A stretch of 64,000 nt of DNA from Blastobasis lacticolella. Taxonomy: Eukaryota; Arthropoda; Insecta; Lepidoptera; Blastobasidae. Positions within the stretch are counted from its first letter, which is position 1, and every line of letters begins with the position of its first letter. A program made the position numbers and the translations under genes. Where the stretch lies: positions 5,348,001 through 5,412,000 of the forward strand of contig LR990060.1 in the NCBI GenBank assembly GCA_905147135.1. Direction: 5' to 3'. The notes under the pieces were generated by a model, which was given only the letters and a program-made list of their open reading frames with translations, made no database searches and was not told where the DNA came from. Below, piece by piece: positions 42,351-52,779 of this stretch.

Positions 42351-42876
42351 CTGAAATAAAGAATTTAAATACATAAATAACTTCAGTCATTCAGTGATTA
42401 TAATATGCAATAAAGTAGACAAAATATCGCACAAATATAATATATTTGACCTTCGTGAGATATCGCACGTTAGCTGTATGCGGTCCTACAATTTTGTTAT
42501 ATAAAACGTGTACAAATCGTACGACATATAGGTAACTGTACCACTTTCTATCAAGTTTCCCGCTTGTTTGTAGTAGAGTTGAAGAAAAAACCTAATTCTT
42601 ATCAACTTTCTGAAACTCATTGAGACTTAATGTAAGACACCGTTGCCTTTTGACATAAACTTTTACGATTTTAGGATAAATACGTATTAAATGCGGCATT
42701 ATGAAGTTTTAATGTAATACGCCCGTTAGAGAGCCTGTCATTTCGTTCAAGCTTTGAGAGACAAGCGACTCAAACATTTAGTTGGTATTTCGTGTCCTGC
42801 AGTGTAGAATATAGTGTCAAATAAATGCATATTAGAATTAGCTTGCAACACGACTTATGCGCTAAACATCATCATC

Positions 42877-43192
42877 ATCGGGTCTGGGTATTACATGTGT
42901 AATAAGTATGTATTTAAAAAATATACAAGTAGGTTACGATGACCTGAGTGGTTCAGTGGGCAACACGCACGTCTGTCACGCAAGAGGTACCGGGTTCGAT
43001 TCCCGGGCGAGCAGAAATTGAAATGATGAATTTTAATTTCTGTTACGGGTCTGGGTTCTGTGTATAAAAAGTATTTATTTAAAAGTATATAAGTAGTTTA
43101 TCAGTTATCTAGCACCCATAACACAAGCATTGCTTCCGTTGGGGCTAGTTGGCGCTGTGTGAAGTGTCCAAGCATATTTATTTATTTATTTA
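42877..43192 (+). repeat. Two adjacent SINE-B copies
   Basis: 42889-42937 is a SINE-B 3' fragment (CGGGTCTGGGTATTACAT, GTATGTATTTAAAAAATA). A full-length copy follows at once: head GACCTGAGTGGTTCAGTGGG (A-box-like) and GGGTTCGATTCCCGGG (B box), body, and TTTATTTATTTAT tail. This B box is the best preserved in the window. Confidence 0.88.
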
Positions 43193-43261
43193 TCATCAGC
43201 CTTTACCAATCCACTGCTGGATATACTTAAATAAACCTCCCCAATAAATAAAAAATAATAA

Positions 43262-43600
43262 TCTTGGATTCGACATCCCGGTTGTGTCTTCGCGCGAGAG
43301 CCGCAGTCCGCCTTGACCTTCAAGATGATCCAGGATTTGGAAGGTCAGATAATTATAGCAGAGTGACTGTCATTTGACCTCCGTGACCCTGTCAACAGGG
43401 GAACCGGACCTGATTAGATCATGAGATTTTACATATTCAGTCCTGATGTGTGTATGTTTCCTTACTATGTTTTTCCTCGCATACGTACACAACTCGATAA
43501 AAGCTATTGCTATATGGTGACACTATCTTAAACTCAATAAAAGAGTCGAACTCGGTAATATGCTTCTCCGCATGAGCGCCATTCAGCGACAATAATCACT
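43262..43600 (-). repeat. SINE-A, full length but degraded
   Basis: From AATCTTGGATTCGACATCCC through CAGTCCGCCTTGACCTTCAA and the body to a heavily mutated tRNA-like head. Minus orientation. Confidence 0.75.
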
Positions 43601-43607
43601 TTATTAA

Positions 43608-43730
43608 GTTACACGGCAGACTAACAGGCAAGCGGGCGACCTGATGGAAAGTGGTCGCTGCCACCTATAGATCACAACCAGGGATGTTACCAATGCGTTG
43701 CCAGCCGCTAAAGAGACCATGATAGCAATG
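43608..43730 (-). repeat. Family C repeat
   Basis: TACACGGCAGACTAACAGGC and CCTGATGGAAAGTGGTCGCT. A divergent copy with the same orientation as 484-650. Confidence 0.7.
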
Positions 43731-43880
43731 TATGTTATAGAGTACCATGCCACCTGCAGTACCATGTAAATCATCACTCTACCTGACCGGTGGGTGTCAT
43801 CGTGTCGGAGTTGATATCTCCACCCGGAGTAACTGGTTTAAAGATAAATAACAGAAAACTGTCCATTACTGTACCATTAG

Positions 43881-44236
43881 GGCGTCGGTGGTCGAGCGGT
43901 TAGAGTGTCTGACTCGTATGCCAGAGGTCCCGGATTGGAATCCCGCACCAGTCATGTACCAATGACTGTTTTCTGAGTTATATACATTAGTTAAATACTA
44001 ACCGATGCTCTTACGGTGAGGGAAAACTTCGTGATGAAACCTGCACATTCAGGCGACTGGATCTGTAACCATGATCCAATCTTGTCTGGTTCCCCTGGTA
44101 GCAGAGTCATGAAGGTCAGATGGCAGTCGCTCCACTGTAATTACCTGATCTGCTAAATCCCTGATCATGGTCATGGCGGACCCCAGGCCCTCGTCGCGAG
44201 AGCACAACCGGGACATTAACGCCAAGATGATTATTT
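43881..44236 (+). repeat. SINE-A reference copy, full length
   Basis: About 355 bp. tRNA-like head: GGCGTCGGTGGTCGAGCGGT (A-box-like) and GGATTGGAATCCCG (mutated B box); then the body CCAATGACTGTTTTCTGAGT, the CTTACGGTGAGGGAAAAC block, CCACTGTAATTACCTGATC and the end GCGAGAGCACAACCGGGACA. All other SINE-A copies align to parts of this one. Confidence 0.9.
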
Positions 44237-44725
44237 CTATTTACTGTGCTATTAATGGAGGGGTTTTCCATAATCTCCATGCTTGCTCTAATTAGCACCC
44301 CTTGGCAGAAAAGGAGGAGATTGCTGTCCTAAAATTTCAACAGAAACTCTGCTACCCGTTTTCAGATGTTTTGTTATGCTACTCACTAAACATGAGCAGG
44401 CAGTTCATCTGATAGATAGCGGTGAAAATCTACTATTCTTAAAAACAAGGTTTCAATAAGAGGTTTCATGTATCTAACAAAAATGCAGTAATAAAACGGG
44501 CGCGGTGGAAAATGTTGTTGTGAAAAAAGCGTGATGTGTGCAACGTAGAACGCATAAAACTGTCGTGCTCTTTATTCGCCTGAGAGCTGTATTCGATTTA
44601 CTTTGACAAAGTTTATTGGCGAAGGCGAAGATAATTATATCCATGCTTCTTGCCCTCAAACCAACACAATAATGCAAACATAGTTGCTTGGCGAGAGAAA
44701 TAGATACCGCGGTGCGGTGGTATCA

Positions 44726-45404
44726 ATTCTTGCTGATTCCTCAGATTGATAGATACCTACCACCGGCGCCATTCTAGTAACGTCTGATTCCTCAGGCTTG
44801 ATAGAAACCTACCACCGGTGCCATTCTAGTAACGTCTGATTCCTCAGGATTTATAGAAACCTACCACCGGCGATATCATAGTAACGTCTGATTCCACAGT
44901 CTTGATAGATACCTACCACCGGCGTCATTCTAGTAACGTCTGATTCCTCAAGCTTGTTATATTCCTACCAACGGCGACATCATAGTAACGTCTGATTCCT
45001 CAGGCTTTATAGATACCTACTACCGGCGACATCATAGTAACGACCGATTCCTCAGGCTTGATAGATACCTACCACCGGCGTCATTCTAGTAACGTCTGAT
45101 TCCTCAGGCTTGATAAAAACCTACCACCGGCGATATCATAGTAACGTCTGATTCCTCAGGCTTGATAGATACCTACCACCGGCGACATCATAGTAAGTTC
45201 TGATTCCTCAGGCTTGATAGATACCTACCACCAGCGCCATTCTAGTAACGTCTGATTCCTCAGGCTCGATAGATACCTACCCCCAGCGCCATTCTAGTAA
45301 CGTCTGATTCCTCAGGCTTGATAGATACCTACCACCGGCGCCATTCTAGTAACGTCTGATTCCTCAGGCTTGATAGAAACCCACTACCGGCGACATTAGT
45401 AACA
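44726..45404 (+). repeat. Minisatellite, 13 units of 52 bp
   Basis: Unit contains TAACGTCTGATTCCTCAGGC, then TTGATAGATACCTACCACCG, then GCGCCATTCTAG. Successive TAACG starts at 44778, 44830, 44882 and 44934 are exactly 52 apart. Two variants of the unit end occur, CATTCTAG in units 1, 2, 4, 7, 10, 11, 12 and ATCATAG in units 3, 5, 6, 8, 9; the last unit is shortened. A short palindrome (ATACCGCGGTGCGGTGGTAT) precedes the array at 44704. No ORF crosses it. Confidence 0.93.
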
Positions 45405-45493
45405 TATGGAATCAAAACATTTTGGCGAGTCATCGTTTTCCCTATTTTTTTCCTTTTCAATTTTCTAAATTGTATTGAACAAGGCATGAGTCC

Positions 45494-45636
45494 TGGGGCC
45501 CTGTTTTTGAAACCGCTCGCACCCAAGCAAGCGCTTGCCTTCTAATGCTTGTCTCTAGCTCTTACCACGAGTGTGAAAGAAGTAGGGCACGCGAGCGCTC
45601 GTGTGGATACGAGCGGTTTTGAAAAATAGGGCCTCA
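45494..45636. mobile_element. 143-bp foldback element (MITE-like)
   Basis: GGGGCCCTGTTTTTGAAACC at left mirrors, reversed, GAGGCCCTATTTTTCAAAAC at right; both lead into CGCTCG. No coding capacity. Confidence 0.8.
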
Positions 45637-46540
45637 GAGTTATTCGCATCTTCTCAGTAGGTTATCTTCGCTTCTACAGCACTCGTTTAGAAGCTGAAAT
45701 GAAATGAAATGAAAGCTGTTCTTGTACTTACAGCTTGTTCATATTTCTCCTTCAAAACATTCCCTTTTCTTAGTAGTGTAGTAATCTATTATTCCATATC
45801 TGAAATAACTATATTCAATTTCTATTTTTAAATAGCAAAACGCTACCAAATTCTATTGCAAAGACCAGCTATGGCATGTCTATACATACAGGATCCTTGT
45901 CCCATTTAATTTCATCCCTTCAACTTGTCTGCGGCCCCGAATACCAACAGAGAGGGTCAAATTACAACATGGAAAAGTTCAAACCACAGTCACGCGGTTG
46001 GAGCTAGCCAAAAACTATAGCAATATAAAACGCACAATTTTATGAGGCATAGGCACCACGCCAGAAATTCCATGTAATAGTACCAATGATATTTCATGGT
46101 GTCAGTGAGAAATGCCTACTCCTTTTAACTCTTTGGAATATATTTGCTTCGCTTAAATTAGGAAGCACTTCCTTTATACACTGTTTGGTTTATTTTTAAG
46201 ATTCTTTGTGTTTTGTTGAAGAGTGTACTGATACGTTAATATGGCTATTTTGTTGGGTATTTGCTGGATTTTTTGAACGTTAAAATTGCCAATGATGTAC
46301 AGGTTACTATTAACTGGTAGGCTGAGCATATCCAATAGCACAGTCAAAAATGCTTTTAACGAATGGATAAAATACATTATTCATTTAAATGTTTTATAAT
46401 TAACGCGTTCTTTTGTAAGGATATCCCATCATAACTGACATTGATAAGCAGATACTTGTTTTACATGCGAACGAGAAATCGAAATTTTTTAAAAATAAAT
46501 ATTTGTTTACACGAATAAACAATAAATTATCATCATATAT
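45637..46540. other. Non-coding stretch
   Basis: AT-rich, no gene or repeat partner recognised. Confidence 0.35.
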
Positions 46541-46689
46541 TTAAGAGATTATGACTCTTGTCGGTGGAGCAATCGCCACTCTTCTCTCCTGTTTGCCAAC
46601 CTCTTCCTATCTTTATAATCAGTCTAATCGGACTATAGTTGCATAAATGTATATTCCTCCTCCTTTTTACTCAAGTAGTTTTGTATTTT

Positions 46690-46809
46690 TTTTGTTTTTC
46701 TTTTCCTGCACCGCCTACCTTTCTCAGGCTTAGATTATCCCGGTTGACTGGTAGATAAGGCTATTTTAGCTTCAAGTCCGCCACTGTACTTTTGTGCATA
46801 AAGCTTTAA

Positions 46810-46841
<32 letters not shown>

Positions 46842-46845
46842 CCCC
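46690..46845 (+). mobile_element. LINE 3' end with AAAT-repeat tail
   Basis: CCGGTTGACTGGTAGATAAG and TTCAAGTCCGCCACTGTAC, then AATAAA and nine or so AAAT units (46806-46841). The same 3' UTR words (TGAAGCCTCAATGGCTTAAG, GTCCGCCAATTGC) flank the LINE copy at 55371. Confidence 0.65.
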
Positions 46846-47059
46846 GGCGCTCACTTTGTCCTTCACATCCTTCCAATATTCAAATCTTGGGCTTCCTCTT
46901 CCTCTCTTTCGCTCAACTTTGCCTTCTATTATCACTCTTGAAAAGTGAAAAGAATATATTATAATGTTTCCCATATAACCAAACATGAAAATGTTAATAT
47001 TGTATTTTGATGTCAGTCTTAAGACCGATTTATATTGGTCAAGTACAGTGACGAATGGC

Positions 47060-47312
47060 GAGCGCCCAGACAGTGATTTTACACTACAACGAGTCCAGAG
47101 TGGCAGTAGACGGATGTGGCGATGGGGCAGTAAAGTTCTCGAGTGGCGGGTACCGGAAGACGCAGCGTGAGCAGTCCTCCCACAAAGTGGGCGGACAACC
47201 TGATAAAAATCGCACGTACCAGCTGCATGCAGAAGGCATAAACCGGCCCTTTGTGGAGATTTCTGGGGGAGACCTATGCCCAGCAGTTCACGTCTTTCGG
47301 CTGATATAACGA
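47060..47312 (+). pseudogene. RTE-type LINE remnant, C-terminus of RT
   Basis: Decayed frame ending with GEAYAQQ-type sequence (TGGGGGAGACCTATGCCCAG) followed by a TATAACGATGATGAG 3' end, matching the copy at 31640-31825. Frameshifted. Confidence 0.6.
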
Positions 47313-47477
47313 TGATGAGTCCAGTCCTGATGAAATGGACTATCAACGTAAAAAATGTGCAATTATGCCAATTTAAGACGTCAATAAGAGTTTTGTAAAC
47401 CTAAATTGAATAATAATTATTCGACTTTGACTTTGTATTGACTATACACTATACTAAATTAGACTGTTATACTATAT

Positions 47478-47587
47478 TGGCGAGTCAAATACCGCACAGG
47501 GGGTTGAGCGGGCGTGCGAGGGACGCACTAGCCACAATATATAGAAAGCGATAGTTGGGTCTGCTTGCAAACCAATTTGACTCGCCA
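47478..47587. mobile_element. 110-bp foldback element (MITE-like)
   Basis: Exact 13-bp terminal inverted repeats, TGGCGAGTCAAAT at left and ATTTGACTCGCCA at right. GC-rich interior, no ORF. Confidence 0.7.
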
Positions 47588-47694
47588 CTGTCTGGTCAGT
47601 TTACATCACTGTGTTACCAACTATGCTAAACGCTTCACCAATGTAAATCGGACTTAACACAGGATATCATAATGATAAATATTATATGTATTTA

Positions 47695-47795
47695 CGTATT
47701 TTTTTATTTCCGCATCCGCTGCGCTTAGGTTGAAAATGTCCTGGGCGACGGTGGCCGCTTTCCATCAGGTAGACCGTCCGTCTGTGTGCCAATAG
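47695..47795 (+). repeat. Family C-like fragment
   Basis: Contains GGCGACGGTGGCCGCTTTCC and ATCAGGTAGACCGTCCGT, related to the 3' part of the family C insertion at 14936-15194. Confidence 0.55.
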
Positions 47796-48540
47796 TAGGC
47801 AATGAAAAATTATGGTGCTGTAATTGTACACAGCATATTATTGAAGTAAAGATTGATTATGCCCATACCACCATACCCCTTTATCATATTAGTTGAGTCA
47901 CCAATGTTCATCTTTTTTTTTCCTTCCCACTTGGTTGGACAAAGACAAGGTTTGTTAGAGAAAATAAGGTTGGGTACGTGTAGAGTAGAATAGAAATAGG
48001 ACACCATGAACACGAAGTCGCATCGGGCCAACTAGATGGCTCTAAAAACGTTTGTTCCCAATATAAGTAATAGTAAATGCGCCAGTTAGATGTTTCTAAA
48101 ACTGATTGTTGCCAATATTACTCATCTCAAATTCTCAATAAAACCTCTTGACTTACACCATCGTAATGAACAAGGTGCGTAACAGACCATCACAGTTTTA
48201 CGATACCATAAAAAGATATTATATTGTGTACACGAGCCCTGAGGATTACCAATTGGATAATTCTTTTCTTCTTTTCATCCAAAAGTTGTGAAGTTTATCT
48301 TCGAAAATTATTTATTTTTATTAACCCACCGATATGAGGGAGGGGTCGAAATGACCCCGTGCGTGTTTTAGAATATGTATAATTTTAGAAAGTGGCGTAC
48401 ACAAACACGATGACGCTATCTATAATCAAAGAAGAATCATCTATAATAGATTTTTAAAGCCAGTGAATCATCACATTAAATTATCAAATTTTAAAATTGT
48501 AAAAGCGACGTCCTGAAAATGTCACCTAAGTAGTAAGTAT

Positions 48541-48740
48541 TATTTATTTATTATTTAACAGTTTATTGTACACAATATAACAAATACAGAAAGTTCAGAT
48601 TAGTTATGACACAACAGGCACTACTTATCTCTAAAAGAAATCTCTTCCAGTAGGCCTACAAAAGAGATATGTGAAAATTAAACGCAGATAATTAAGACGT
48701 GCACAATGACTATAATTATAATACTATAAATAAATACATA
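48541..48740 (-). mobile_element. LINE 3' end, antisense
   Basis: TTTATTGTACACAATATAAC, ACTTATCTCTAAAAGAAATC and GACGTGCACAATGACTAT match 63845-64000. The TTTATTATTTAA run at the left is the tail of an element read on the minus strand. Confidence 0.7.
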
Positions 48741-49495
48741 CATAAAATTCTATACTTACTATACTAATATGCCATAAAAATAAAATAAACGTATACCATA
48801 ATAACGAATACAATATAACATAAAGGCATTGAGAATACTGAATTACATCTAGGCACACTGGGAAAGATAGTATTCTTTCACACGTTTTTTAAAAATATGT
48901 ATTGACTGACTATCCCGCACTTCGTGTAGTTTGTATGTAGGTAATATGGTATAAGTAGTTTGTATGGTTGCTGTAATTTATTACCTAATTTGTGCAACGC
49001 ATTATTTTTTAACTGTAATGTTGTACAAAGTATGAATAAATAAATAAATAATCCTGTTCTAAAAAACTTGAAAAAAAATATATTTTGTTTTTTGTGTTTT
49101 CTTTTTTTTATATTTATTAGAAATCATTCGAATATTAGTATTCGAACTTCTCTGTAGCTGGAGTTGTTGAGTTGGTTGAACTGGTTTTCACACAGACTCA
49201 CTCGATACCCAATCATGCAGTGAGAGGGACGACCTCAAAATTGAAAAGGGTCACTACGACCCCTCCTCCGCGCCAGTTAAACAACTTTTTCTTATGTAAT
49301 TTTGGATGTTAATCAGTGAACGATAAATGGGTTTGGTAGAGGCTCATCGCGCCCAAAAAGCGATGGCGCGGCAGCGTTTTGAAAATTGGCCCGACATGTT
49401 GGTACAGTACATGAGCATAAGTGCAGTACCATTTAAAGAAAACTTTCCTTTGACGCAACAGCAACATTAACGATACTTGGTGCATTGATACATTG
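48741..49495. other. Non-coding stretch
   Basis: AT-rich, some AATA repeats near 49035. No gene recognised. About 49140-49290 has moderate GC content but no ORF. Confidence 0.35.
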
Positions 49496-49498
49496 TTT

Positions 49499-49775
49499 GA
49501 CGACCTGAGTGGTTCACTGGGCGACATGCAAGTCAGCCACGCAAGAGGTCCCGGGTTCGATTCCCGGCTGGGCAGAAATTTAAATGATGAATTTTAATTT
49601 CTGTTACGGGTCTGGGTGTTCTATGTATAATAAGTATGTATTTAAAAAAAATATATAAGTAGTATATCAGTCAGCTAGCACCCATAGCACAAGCTTTGCT
49701 TAGTTTGGGGCTAGATGGCGCTGTGTGAATTTGTCCACGAATATTTATTTTATTTATATTTATTTATTTATCTTT
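49499..49775 (+). repeat. SINE-B, full length
   Basis: Head GACCTGAGTGGTTCACTGGG and CGGGTTCGATTCCCGGC (intact B box), body GGTCTGGGTGTTCTATGTAT, GGGGCTAGATGGCGCTGTGT and an AT-rich tail. Well preserved. Confidence 0.9.
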
Positions 49776-49924
49776 AGCTTAAATCCATTCGTCATAAGTA
49801 GGAAGCGTTAGCTAAGCTATCCCGTATGTCCAAAGGACTCGTCTTTTACCCCCATGGTATTTTTTAATATTAAATAAAAAAATTATTCATGAATGCTATA
49901 AAAACCGTTTAACAACTGCACAGT

Positions 49925-50052
49925 AGGTTTTTACGAAGTCGGCAACGCGTGGGTGATGCTTCTAGTATTGCAAACGTCCCTAGGCTGCGGTGACTGCTTA
50001 CCATCAGGCAGGTCGCAAGCTTGTTTGCCACCTTAGTGGTATAAAAAAAAAG
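49925..50052 (+). repeat. Family C repeat
   Basis: GGCAACGCGTGGGTGATGCT, GCTTACCATCAGGCAGGTCG and an A-run (50041-50050). Same orientation as the insertion at 14936-15194. Confidence 0.65.
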
Positions 50053-50204
50053 GTAGTGCAAACGACTATGACTCTTAACGTGGTCATGCAGTGTAGTGTG
50101 GGTTTCTTGCCGTTTCTTTCCCCCACAGAGAACCACCTTGGAAGCGGCGTTAATTTTCCTTCCTCTCCCACACATGGTGTCTCCTGTCTGCGCTAGGGTA
50201 GGGG

Positions 50205-50412
50205 TAGGGTAGTAGTTAGAGTAGGGGTAGGGTAGGGTAGGAGTAAGATAGCGGTAAGGTAGTATAGGGTGGGGTAGGGGTAAGATAGTGGTAGGGTCGG
50301 GGTAAGATAGTGGTAGGGTAGGGGTAAGGTAGTGGTAGGGTAGGGTTAAGGCAATGGTAGGATAGGGTAGGGGTAAGGTAGCGATAGGGTAGGGATAGGA
50401 TAGAGTAGGGTG
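50205..50412 (+). repeat. G-rich degenerate tandem repeat
   Basis: Built from GTAGGG, GTAGGGGTAAG and ATAGTGG words with many G-runs, in loose register of 5-6 and about 17-19 bp. The long antisense frame over it (49909-50508) is a by-product of the repeat. It sits inside the LINE 3' region that continues at 50447. Confidence 0.75.
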
Positions 50413-50446
50413 GGAGCAACTACCTATCACATGCAGCATGTGTGAT

Positions 50447-50836
50447 GCACGCTCACTTAAAAGTCTGTCTGGCGGTGGCGTGGGGGCCGGGTCGCTCTTT
50501 TCCCTCAAATATGGTTGAATTGGACGATGGCTGGGCCCTGCGTTATACTCGTGAACGGGTGCTGCCTTGGTGGACTGGCTTACTCTTGCTGTAGTTTTAG
50601 GTGGTTTTTCTTAATTATACTAGACATACCTACGAGTATATAATATAATATAGCTAACCGGGAGCCCGGTTCGGTTGTGGTTGGCGAGGGATACGTTTAT
50701 CTAGAGACATAGGGCGGTCAGCGTGTCACTGTGTGTTTCCTTCCTACTTTCCTACCCCCCTCCTTTTTGACGATTGAAAGAGATATTTAATGTCCTAATC
50801 AATAAAGAAATTTTGATTTGATTTGATTTGATTTTA
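50447..50836 (+). mobile_element. LINE 3' region with TGATT-repeat tail
   Basis: Matches 6225-6360 (AAAAGTCTGTCTGGCGGTGG, ACGGGTGCTGCCTTGGTGGA). It ends with CTAATCAATAAAGAAATTT and a TTTGATTTGATTTGATTTGA tail, a typical LINE 3' end with AATAAA. Confidence 0.75.
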
Positions 50837-51287
50837 CCTAAATATGGTGATTTTTGGAGTCACAAAAAACCTTTTTCAAAAAATTCCAATTCGATTCGCC
50901 CTATATTTTATTCAGTCCCGAAAATCTTCAACGAATGCTCGGATGAATCGTCCGATATAAATCGCAACGGTGAAGAATTGGATAATTTTCCTCTTTAGAG
51001 GCGGCACATAACAGATTCCAAATAGGACTTCATACTCCCGTTGTGTGGGTGGAGAAATTTGGAGATATACCTACACTGGTGGAGTAAAATTTCTAGACCC
51101 TAGGATTGTTGCCCGACTTTTGGATAAATAGCTGAACTAAGGTAGCAAAAATTACATTAATAACAGACAATTTGACGATGATGAAATTAATTGGTTATGG
51201 ACTGTAGCTTCAAATTACTATTTTTTGAGTCTAAGGACTTTGTAGCATTAGGATCAGGGCAAGATAGCTACGTATACTAAAATAATA

Positions 51288-51535
51288 ATAATAATAATCG
51301 TGGACAAATTCACACAGCGCCATCTAGCCCCAAAGTAAGCAAAGCTTGTGTTATGGGTGCTAGATAACTGATAAACTACTTATATACTTTTAAATACATA
51401 CTTATTATACATAGAACACCCAGACCCGTAACAGAAATTAAAATTCATCATTTCAATTTCTGCCCGGCCGGGAATCGAACCCGGGACCTCTTACGTGGCT
51501 GATTGGTATGTTGACCACTGAACCACTCAGTCAAC
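51288..51535 (-). repeat. SINE-B, full length
   Basis: Minus-strand copy: CACACAGCGCCATCTAGCCC at left, CGGCCGGGAATCGAACCCGG (B box, reversed) and CCACTGAACCACTCAG (A-box region, reversed) at right. Confidence 0.9.
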
Positions 51536-51949
51536 ATTTTTGACCACATCGTTTAAATATACGAGTATTGCATCCTGTATATTGTAAAGTGTTGCATTGC
51601 ATTGTGTGTGTTTTTCCATGTAAATAATTTTTCATTCCTTTTAAAATCACGGACATGATCATGATCTTTTTATGTCGGTGTTTTTTACTCTACTCGACTC
51701 TACTGCTTGTACTCTCTAAAATCATGTGTGAAGCATAAAAATTGCCGCCCATTTATGAGGCGGGTATAAAAATTGTAGAATATTGTCAGACCTGCTATAT
51801 CTGTGTGGTGATATAAATACAACAAAACAATTTGACAAGTAATTTTCGAACCTTGTATGCTTCACTTCTCTTTAGATGACGTCATTTGTTAGGTCCGTGT
51901 CTAAAGTCTAATGAAAATTTTAAGAAGTAAAGTAGAATATCACAACCTT

Positions 51950-52146
51950 TGTTTACTCTAGGGCTAGATGGCGCTGTGTGAATTATCACAGCATTTTTTT
52001 TATGTTAAACATGTATGCGGGCCACCTGATGGAAAGTGGTCACCGCCGCCTATGGACATCAGCAACACCAGGGGAGTCACCAATGCGTTGCCCGCCTCTG
52101 AAGAGACCTTTAATATACCTCTTGAACGATCCCATGTCATAGTCCA
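51950..52146. repeat. SINE-B fragment (+) joined to family C (-)
   Basis: 51955-51990 is a SINE-B 3' piece (GGGCTAGATGGCGCTGTGTG). From about 51998 a family C copy runs to 52146 (GGCCACCTGATGGAAAGTGG, CCTCTTGAACGATCCCATGT), nearly identical to 484-650. Confidence 0.8.
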
Positions 52147-52614
52147 TAGGAACACATTATTTTATTTTATCACACAAACTCATCGACACATCTCGATAGT
52201 TTCAACCCTCTCAACACCTTACGCACTTAGATAAGAATATGTAAATTAGGACAGCCCATTTGTGCGATCCATCCAGTGTGACGTCATTCGCCACAATTCC
52301 GGGGACGAATGCAAAGCTCCAATTTCGGGTATCATATGAGGGTAGAGTGTTCCAATGATTAGATGTAGCCCACTAAAAGGGGGTAGGCGTGAATTGCGCT
52401 AGCGATATAATTGAAGGTAGTTTGGTTTATTTATCAAGGTAAATATTGATGCGTCTACGCTGCTTATAGAGTAGAACCTGAATGTATGAATTGTTGGTGT
52501 TATGCGCGACAGTTACCACTTACCATCAGGTGGGCTGTCTGCTCGTTTGTCACAGATTATCATAAAAAGGAGGTCAAAAGAAAGTTGAAAAGGATCATGG
52601 AAACGTGAAGATGT

Positions 52615-52760
52615 ATTTTTATTGACTGTAGAATGTTTGACTGTCTTTTTATCACAACAATGAAACAGCGCTTGCGCTTGAAAGAGTTCAAGCGCTGTTT
52701 CTTAAAGATACAACCGCCGAGAGCAGACAGACCAATATTAATCAGATCAGAGGGCCTATC
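52615..52760 (+). repeat. Dispersed repeat shared with 63385-63510
   Basis: Both have CACAACAATGAA, CAAGCGCTGTTTCT and GAGCAGACAGACCAATAT followed by AATCAGATCAGAGG. Here GCGCTTGCGCTTGAA and TTCAAGCGCTGTTTC also form a small inverted repeat. Nature unknown. Confidence 0.7.
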
Positions 52761-52779
52761 GGCTATCTCAGTGGACAAC

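Noticed and set aside
43881..43950. tRNA gene-like sequences with A and B boxes (also at 42938, 49499, 51480 and others)
   Set aside because: Each is the head of a SINE-A or SINE-B copy with a shared non-tRNA body and lacks a full cloverleaf with acceptor pairing that I could trace.
44726..45404. CRISPR-like array
   Set aside because: Units are contiguous 52-bp repeats without unique spacers, and the context is a eukaryotic genome.
46735..47346. 203-codon minus-strand ORF
   Set aside because: It crosses a LINE 3' tail and an RTE remnant in antisense, with no protein motif.
49909..50508. 199-codon antisense ORF rich in Pro, Tyr, Thr and Leu
   Set aside because: It is produced by the G-rich tandem repeat read on the other strand.
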